Source: Pararge aegeria
Taxonomy: Eukaryota; Arthropoda; Insecta; Lepidoptera; Nymphalidae
Reading direction: 5' to 3'
DNA: 64,000 nt
Assembly (NCBI RefSeq): GCF_905163445.1
Contig: NC_053194.1
Span: 16,906,921-16,970,920, forward strand
Part shown: positions 56,960-64,000 of the stretch, in pieces
Layout of the letters: each line of letters begins with the position of its first letter
Position numbering within the stretch: the first letter of the stretch is position 1
Made by a program: the position numbers and the translations under genes
Notes under the pieces: generated by a model
The model's input: only the letters and a program-made list of their open reading frames with translations
Told to the model about the DNA's origin: nothing
Databases searched by the model: none

Positions 56960-57250
56960 TTATTCACGAATCACCTGCTTATACGAATAATGGAAGGGGC
57001 TCTCAAGTTTTGATAAAACGGGGTAAATCATGGGCTGACCCAAAATAGGATACCGGTAACCGTCCGAAAAGTACGGGTACGGGTAATATGGATATGACCG
57101 ACGTATGTGCACCAACGGATCCTCCTCGGGCAGCACGTATTTTGCAGGAACTTCTCCTTCATCGATGATCCGGTATTTACCGCTCTCATCCCAATGGGCC
57201 TTGGCGGCAACTGCCGCTATCAATGCGGTGAAGAAGATCAGGTATTTCAT
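56960..57250 (-). CDS. Small secreted Tyr/Pro-rich protein, 96 aa
   Basis: The 96-codon frame begins with a good signal peptide (MKYLIFFTALIAAVAAKA). It continues with a charged segment (HWDESGKYRIIDEGEVPAKY) and then an aromatic and Pro-rich part at residues 52-80 (RRSYPYYPYPYFSDGYRYP). It ends YSYKQVIRE. This resembles small extracellular, cuticle or matrix peptides of insects, but I do not recognise a named family. The ATG directly follows an acceptor-like aaacttacag. A donor-like gtaagt 47 nt upstream (57297-57292) suggests a mini-intron separating a short 5' UTR exon; the intron could also be longer. A poly(A) signal AATAAA lies on the minus strand at 56928-56923, about 30 nt after the stop, which supports a real short transcript. 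Confidence 0.6.
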   Translation of the reverse strand: MKYLIFFTALIAAVAAKAHWDESGKYRIIDEGEVPAKYVLPEEDPLVHIRRSYPYYPYPYFSDGYRYPILGQPMIYPVLSKLESPFHYSYKQVIRE

Positions 57251-57334
57251 CTGTAAGTTTAATTATTTTAAATATTAGGTTCGTTTAACTTACTTACATC
57301 AACAGCTTATTACAATGAATGTAAAGTTTAACAT

Positions 57335-57425
57335 GCTATACTACTCGAAGCAGAAGAATCTGTACGGTGTAATTTATAATGTATTTAATCTTTATACTCC
57401 ACACCAAACAGATCTTCGGTTATGT
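57335..57425. repeat. Interspersed repeat family gcggagtatagcaaa, short copy
   Basis: gcagaagaatctgtacggtg and tttatactccacaccaaaca, just upstream of the small secreted-protein gene at 56960-57250. Confidence 0.58.
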
Positions 57426-58034
57426 ATTTATTTATTTCAGTTTTTACAATAAACAATCAGAGATTTTTCATTTCAAGGTCAACATCTCACTGTAAACTCA
57501 AAAGAAAAAATGGTTTTTATTTCACGTTAGTGACTGGACCGACAATAACGCGTTCTCTGAGGTACGAAGGTGGAAACCGGAAGTTTCATAACATCTGGCT
57601 GAGGAATGAGGTTTTATTTACAGAAAAGCCCAATATAAATTTATGGCACTATCCGACAATTGAATCGTTCATGAACATGATAATCGCTTGACCAACTAGG
57701 CAATTGTACTATCGTAGCACTAGCAAACCGTGAGAGTAACTTTTGACGTCATTTCAGCCCTCCGTGAAGGGTCAACAGACCCTTGAGAAGCTTCTATCTG
57801 GGGTATTATTAGCGCACGGGCTTATGCCGGAAATGGGGGCGAGAAGTGCTGACTGTTTCAATAACAGGAAAGTATTTTTGACGTATAAAAGCGATTCCTA
57901 CAAAGCTGATTCGCGGCAGAAATAAGCATGGTTGTACTATCCCTGACTAGATGTAATTCATCATGACCTGTGCGAAAGGTTGTGACAGACAGTTCTAATC
58001 CCACCATAGTGGATCGTATTCATCATTTCGGTAA

Positions 58035-58720
58035 CGGAACAATTATCAACATCGTCATCAATCCACTACAGGGCACGGTCTTCTCTCAGAATGAAAAGGT
58101 TTAAGGAAGTAGTCCATTACGCTGACCAAATGCAGATTGGTAAACTTAAAAGCCCATGAGAACATGTTTGCGAGTTCTAAGGCATGAGGGTTCCCCACGA
58201 AGTTTCCTTCACCATTAAAGCAAGTGATATTTAAAACTTAAAACGCACATACATAAAAAAGATAGAGGTGCGTGCTGGGAATCGCACTCGAACCCCCGTT
58301 GTCCTAACCACTAGAATTTACAGAATTCATAAAGATCATCATGACCTCTATAAAAGTTTGTGACAAATGGTCATAATTGTACCATAGCGAACAATCATCA
58401 ACAACATAAATCCACTACAGGACAGGTGTCTCCTTTCAGAATCCCCAAAACCCTTCTCGGGTATGGCCATCCACCGAGCTGGCCAAGTGCGGATTGATGC
58501 ACCTCACACTTCTTTTAGAACGTAATGGAGAACTCTCAGGTATGGAGGCTACCTTACGATGTTTCCTTCACCGTTAATGCACATAAGTATGCAAATTATG
58601 AGATAAGCTTAGCCTTTAGGCTTTCACCGCATTAACGAAACTCTCAAAAGACTAAAAACGTGGATACCTAAAGAATCCTCGACTCAAGATAAGACCGCTT
58701 GAGTGAAGGAGATCTTGTAC
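58035..58720 (-). mobile_element. Two SINE-3-like copies in tandem, antisense
   Basis: Each has an inverted 3' part (ctacagggcacggtcttctc at 58067; ctacaggacaggtgtctcct at 58414) and a middle with tttccttcaccattaaagc (58201) or tttccttcaccgttaatgc (58560). The first has a tRNA-like head remnant near 58260-58320. Confidence 0.55.
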
Positions 58721-58944
58721 AATGATAGAGATGCGTTTAATATTAATTAGGAGTCGGGGACCCTCCTCGCCCGAGTGTTCTTGGTAAGCTTAATTAAAAA
58801 AATGGCCGACAACGCTTCTCGATTATGAATACCCTGCCAAATTACAAAATGGTAGATTGATCCAAGATTTTATGTTTTTATCGAGGGCTCTTAAACCTAT
58901 CGATTGTCTCAGATGGTTACCGATATACCGTTTTATGTACTTAT

Positions 58945-59235
58945 ATTTTTTAACCCTTAACAGCAATCTCACCTGGTAAGTGATGATGCAGTCTAAGATG
59001 GTAACAGGCTAAACTGTAAGGGTTGTTAAAATAAACCCGTATCCCTAATTGTTTTTAATGCAATATGTTATTGGAACGCTGAGACGCTTTGCGGCACGTC
59101 TTTTTTGGTATGGTGGTAACTAGCCACTGCTGAATTCTACCACCATTCCAGACCAGAAAAAGTTCATAACTTATGAACCCGTGGGAGGTCCCACTTATAA
59201 AACCACAGTGCCACTACGTCAGAAAGGTAGTCAAA
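58945..59235 (-). mobile_element. SINE family 2
   Basis: Antisense copy: aacagcaatctcacctggta, gatgatgcagtctaagatgg, ggtggtaactagccactgc, with a degraded head near 59205. Confidence 0.78.
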
Positions 59236-59934
59236 AATTACATTTTCCAAGCCTTGCATGACCCATTTAGGGGTACATTGTAAATAAACTCTCTCTTAGC
59301 GGATACTAACATCCTACCTAACCTACGATTGTTCCTAATCGAAAACATATAACTAACCTATTTCTTTCTTTCATATAGTCGCTTATCGCTGTAGAGTTTA
59401 GGGTGGATTTCCGAAATAAAAATTAGCCTTTGATACTTCTTGCGTAATCTTCTACGGCCCTGTGATATTGCTGTTATTGTTCCAGCCATTTTGGAGATTA
59501 GCCGGAACAGAAAAACAGACATAAATTCTTCTTATAAATTTTTGTTCAAAACCGTACAATACTTCTATACACATTTAATGAAGCTGTTATTTAGACACTA
59601 TAAACATAAACTTAATTTTATTTATTTGTTTAATTGGATTACAGAAAAAAATTAGGTATTAAAAAACTTACCTTGCCCAGTGAATTGTGGTTACGGTTTG
59701 ATGTTAAAAAAATATTCTAATTCAATTTATATTATTACATAATGGTTAACGATTAATAAAGTCGTTTAAATGCTATAATCTGAATATCAATTATTAATAT
59801 ATTAATTTGGCCTTAAATCAGGATATGGCGCCTAAAGGTAAAATTTACTTGTCAGATAATATTTATCACAAGACGTGTCTCGCGGTTTTGCCCACAGAAT
59901 ACTACATAGTCTAAAAACTTCCTCAGGAAATCAG

Positions 59935-60122
59935 ACGCTGGAAATTGTTTGTTTGATGTACACGAATTTTTTTCAATGTCTGGGTGTTTATAAGTATGTT
60001 ATAAGTATTTATGCATATTATTAATAAAAATATTCATCAGTCATCTCAGTACCCATAACACAAGGTACGCTTATTTTGGGGCTAGATGGCGATGCGTATT
60101 GTCCTAGTATATTTATTTATTT
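59935..60122 (+). mobile_element. SINE family 1, head-truncated
   Basis: Starts near ggaaattgtttgtttgatgt and runs to tattgtcctagtatatttat, directly followed by the CTAG end of an antisense Helitron. Confidence 0.75.
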
Positions 60123-60125
60123 AGA

Positions 60126-60620
60126 CTAGTGGTCCCTCGCGACGTGGTCCGCGTAAAGGTCAACCTTAAAAGATAGACATGCTGTCGCCTGTACCAGGCT
60201 TTTTTAGAACTTATAAAGGGAGAAACTTTTTTATGCGTGATTTTATCGAAACTTTAACCGTTTTCGCAGCGCACGTGGCGTAAGCTAAGTGGCCGATTTT
60301 GAAACATTCTTTATTGGTTCTATGCTCTTTTTTTAGTCTTAGCGTGGTATATACTCTATAGCCTTCCTCGATAGATCAGCTATCCAACACTGAAAGAGTT
60401 TATCAAATCAGACTCGTACCTGAATAAATCAGCCGTTTAGTTGCAGTATAGGTAAATAACCTAGATACCGACTGCAGCGCCATCTTTCGGGCTGATTTGT
60501 GAATCTAAACCATCCAGGATGCCACCCAAACGCATACAAAAAAATTCATTCAAATCGGTCCAGCCGTTTAGGAGGAGTTCAGTGACATACACACGGACAG
60601 AATAATTATATATATAAAGA
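60126..60620 (-). mobile_element. Helitron-like element, full length
   Basis: Minus-strand start TCTTTATATATATAATTATT at 60620, then acggacagaataatt complement and a body with aaacggctggaccgatttga. It ends in CTAG at 60126. No transposase frame. Confidence 0.66.
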
Positions 60621-60629
60621 TACCTATCG

Positions 60630-62280
60630 AAAAAGATTATTTTTATTGTACTGGCAGTACCAAATGTACCAACAAACGTAGAAACGTTTCACTTGAATTC
60701 ATCTTTAAGTTTCAGCGTGATATGAGGCGACCAAAATTAAAAAAACTACTACTAGTTACTTCGGGCAAGTTAAAGTATCGATTATAGAGCCCTCTCCATA
60801 ATTTATTTTTAAATATCTTCGATATACAGAGTTTAACCCGTTACAGGCCTCCACTCTCATAGCAAAGACGATACTATAGATAGCCAAAGGATGCTACAGA
60901 AAGCATCAAGGAGGCTTTCATCAATCGTGACAATATTTTGTACAGAGAGTTTGAATTTTTGACAACTGTTATGAAATAGATACTTCTAGCCGAAAAAAAC
61001 AATCGGTTTCCGAAGGATTTTTAGAAATACCAAAAAAATACCATTCTATGTTCTCAAATTAACTAGAGTGGTGTACAATCATTAAAACTACACATATAGG
61101 TGAAATAAAAAAAAAAGGAAATGAAAATTTATTTGTTCACATAAAACAATAGCAGATAAGGCGGAGAACTTCTGTTAAGTTAGGCATAAAAAGTTATGAA
61201 CAGTTGATACAATTTAAGATCCCCTGTCTTTAAGTCTTGTTGAAATAGTTATTGACATGACATTTCTGAACAATAAGATTCTTGTAAAATAAAATACTGC
61301 TCTATTAAGAAAGAATTACATACATTTATTACCTACACACCAATATAATTTATGAGGTACGCATTTGTTTGTAAGTATAAATATTATAATAACTACTTTA
61401 CATTATAAAAACTGTATGTATTCTTGTGAATAAATTATTATTTAAAATTATCTTGTATCCTTGACATATGAGTCAACCGAAAATCTTGTTGCACATATAG
61501 CTTGAGGATTTTATAAATAAAAAAAATATTGTGCAAAAGAATATCATTTGTATTAGTATACGTGTTTTTTTGTATCAATTAACTGTGAAAATACTTGCGG
61601 CCGACCGAGTGAAAAGTAATCAGATATGTTAAACATGAATAGATACCCACGGTGCAGGCTTGCCTAGTATGTGTGTGTGCCAACGGAAATTGAATTTATG
61701 TTTAAATTGCTAATTGGTAATAAAAGTTTATGCATTTTGCATTTTTCACCTTACGCCCATGTTAATGTAGCGAAATGGCCCAGCCACTATTTTAAGGCCT
61801 CATATAGTTAGGGCATGTAGTTAGAAGCTTGGCTATACATGGGATCTGATATCTAATTGACAATACGCGTATGGACTGGTCTTGGCAATATTTTACATGA
61901 GAATATTATCCTGGAATAACGACTATTTTCAGGATTTTTTGAAAAAGTCCGAAACAAACTCGGTCTTAGTATCATGATTCGGAAAATAGAAACGTCTTAT
62001 TTAACAACTTATGGTGATTTAACTTAATCAGCGTTTCTCATGTATTCTGTCCATGATTCTGTTAACGTCAATGTACCACTGTTTCAATAAAAGATATGTA
62101 TGACAGATATAAATCGAAATGTAACAAGTGTACTCCGTGAATAGAATTAATATTCCTATTTCATCCATCCCCATTCACCTCACTTCACTTCACTTGTATG
62201 ATAAATTAATTAATGCTTTTAAAGAGAACCCCTGCAGTTTACTCCCGTGGGGATAGAGTGGTTTTAAGTCATAAGCGTAT
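60630..62280. other. AT-rich DNA, no gene seen
   Basis: No open frames with gene-like content, and no repeat shared with the rest of the window that I could recognise. Confidence 0.35.
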
Positions 62281-62284
62281 GGCT

Positions 62285-62460
62285 TCAATATTGTTCTCCT
62301 CTGCGCAGTGGTGAGCGCTGCGGTCTTACAAGTGGGAGGTCCCGGTTTTGATACCCAGCATAGTACATTTAGGAATTTGTTATTTCTTAATTTTCTGTGT
62401 TCTGGTCTGATGGGTGGCTTCTGGCGTGGCTAGTTACAACCGATTTAGCGTTCCGGTACT
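62285..62460 (+). mobile_element. SINE family 2, 3'-truncated
   Basis: Head ctgcgcagtggtgagcgct, ttacaagtgggaggtcccgg, body tctggtctgatgggtggctt. Confidence 0.75.
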
Positions 62461-62897
62461 TTTGAAAGGTAGATCACAACTTAAACGTTGGACTACTAGA
62501 TGGCGCTACAGTTGCTATAAGACTAATATATGATGAAATGGGTATACTCAATTCGGCTTCGGCAGTAGGATAGCCGTAGTTTAGTGGTCAAAGCGTTCAG
62601 GCCGCGATTGCCAGAGTCAGTTGTATAAATTTATATATGCATTTTATATTTATAAAATATCCTAAACAGTTAGAACGTTACTATCTTAGAGGGAGAAAGC
62701 ATGAAGTATATAGATATATTGTAGTGAAATAATAAGAGCCTGGTGGACATTGGACTTGCCTTACCTTGCCATTCGAAGAGTGAGTATAGCTATATTATCT
62801 ATTTATATATAATATTAACACGTGAAGAAAAAACTGTACCCCTTTTTACAAAATAGAGTATGAAATTTCCTACACTCATGGTTTAATATAGAAAAGG

Positions 62898-63225
62898 AGT
62901 CATCATATCAACCGATACACGTCCTACAGACTGCTGGACATAGGTCTTTTGTAGGGAGTTCCAAATTCCACGGTTTTGTGCCACTTGACTCCAGCGGGCA
63001 CCTGCGACGCGCCTGATGTCGTCCGTCTACCTCATCGGGGGTCGACCAACGCTGCGTTTACCAATGCGGGGCTGCCATTCCAGCACCTTAGGACCCCAAT
63101 GTCCATCCCCCTCCGAACTATGTGCCCTGTCTATTGCAACTTCAGCTTCGCGACTCGTTGAGCTATGTCGGTAACTCTGGTTCTTCTACGGATCTCCAAA
63201 TTTCTGATTCTATCGCGTAGGGAAG
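62898..63225 (-). mobile_element. Diverged 3' fragment of the same RTE family as 50.7-52.9 kb
   Basis: It lines up with 50735-51040 (shared blocks such as ggacataggtcttttgtagg and ctatgtcggtaactct) but carries many substitutions, a broken frame and lost ends. It is an older relative of the intact copy. Confidence 0.8.
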
Positions 63226-63284
63226 GAGTGCAGAATGCTATTTTTTAAATTATGCATAAAACTATTAAATCAATAAAAACTACA

Positions 63285-63480
63285 GTTATATTTGGCCCAT
63301 ACCCCTAATCGATTTCTACGCGAAATCGTACCGGAACGATAAATCGCTGAGCGGCACGTCTTTGTCGGCAACTAGCCATGGCAGAAGCCTCTTACCAGAC
63401 CAGACCAGCGAAAGGTCAGAAATTATAAATTCCCAAATCACTCCCACCGGGAATCGAACCCTCAAAATTAAAACCACAAA
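63285..63480 (-). mobile_element. SINE family 2, tail-truncated
   Basis: Antisense body and head: acccctaatcgatttctacg, aagcctcttaccagaccaga, accgggaatcgaaccctc. Confidence 0.75.
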
Positions 63481-63799
63481 AAATATTTATGGTTGAATTT
63501 CAACCACTAATACATTTTGGTTATGATATCATACAATATTTAAATGGAATGTAATGCAAGTACATATTATAATTATTTTCATTGAATTGCCAAAGCACAT
63601 CACTTAGAGCGGTGGTAATAACTTCTGCATTCATGAAGAATTAGAATATTTAATGGTAGTTTGTTATTTGAGCCCTAATCTCATTCATTACTTTCAAAAA
63701 AAGACCCTTCCCGAAACCTACCCAACATTGCGCGTAGATGTTTATTATTTAGAAAATTATGCTTTTACGTCTCAGCGCGTGTTTTACACGGTAATTTGT

Positions 63800-63895
63800 A
63801 ACCCGGAGTAGAGTCACTACAAACAGACTGACTTGAGGTTTCAAAAGTGCTTATAAACTGGGCCTACTTGAAATAAATGAATTTTGAATTTAAAA
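63800..63895 (+). mobile_element. LINE 3' UTR copy (short)
   Basis: Contains gtagagtcactacaaacaga, tttcaaaagtgcttataaac and the aataaatgaattttgaat end. Confidence 0.65.
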
Positions 63896-64000
63896 CTTAT
63901 TTGAAAATTTAACAGATTATTTAAGGTTTTACTTCGTACAACCTTCAACTGTGTTTAACGAACTTTGCTAATAAAGTTTTTATTATTTTGATTTACGAAA

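Noticed and set aside
57422..57925. Two plus frames of 60-89 codons
   Set aside because: Compositionally unremarkable, one overlaps an interspersed repeat, and no splice or homology support.

Overview
The window looks like nuclear DNA from a lepidopteran insect, most likely a butterfly. It is AT-rich and sparse in genes. It is packed with several families of tRNA-derived SINEs, RTE-, CR1/Jockey-like LINE pieces, Helitron-like elements (5' TC, 3' CTAG) and TIR elements. Host genes are split by large introns, and most simple open frames are shadows or transposon remains.

Layout. 1-12.7 kb (minus strand): two tandem paralogous genes for an uncharacterised four-transmembrane protein, A at about 1.4-5.2 kb and B at 10.2-12.6 kb. 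Three coding exons of each can be placed with matching splice phases and a shared LYDPxACG motif. The first exon of neither was found. 16.15-16.8 kb (minus): a single-exon secreted, cuticle-like protein of 194 residues with a clear TATA box. 18-33 kb: mostly repeats, including a TIR element nested in another repeat, head-to-head SINEs, a SINE inserted in a SINE, and a LINE inserted in the 3' UTR of another LINE with a 10-bp target duplication. 33-37 kb: hints of host exons, the best being a plus-strand start exon for a membrane-anchored protein at 35825-35919 and a compatible microexon at 36682-36707. 37-50 kb: repeats only, with a 0.9-kb foldback element at 47.8-48.7 kb. 50.7-52.9 kb (minus): a young, 5'-truncated RTE LINE with an unbroken 723-codon frame and a 12-bp target-site duplication. 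53-64 kb: repeats plus one small secreted Tyr/Pro-rich protein gene at 56.96-57.25 kb (minus).

The two four-TM paralogues form a local gene cluster. The cuticle-like and Tyr/Pro-rich secreted proteins would fit extracellular or cuticle roles. Nothing links these genes into one pathway. I found no CRISPR array, genuine tRNA or rRNA gene, operon or novel defence-like system. The most informative material is the nested transposon history, the SINE/LINE tail sharing and the tandem four-TM family. Exon boundaries come from reading splice sites and phases by eye. Family names for repeats rest on internal similarity among copies and general knowledge, not on a database search.
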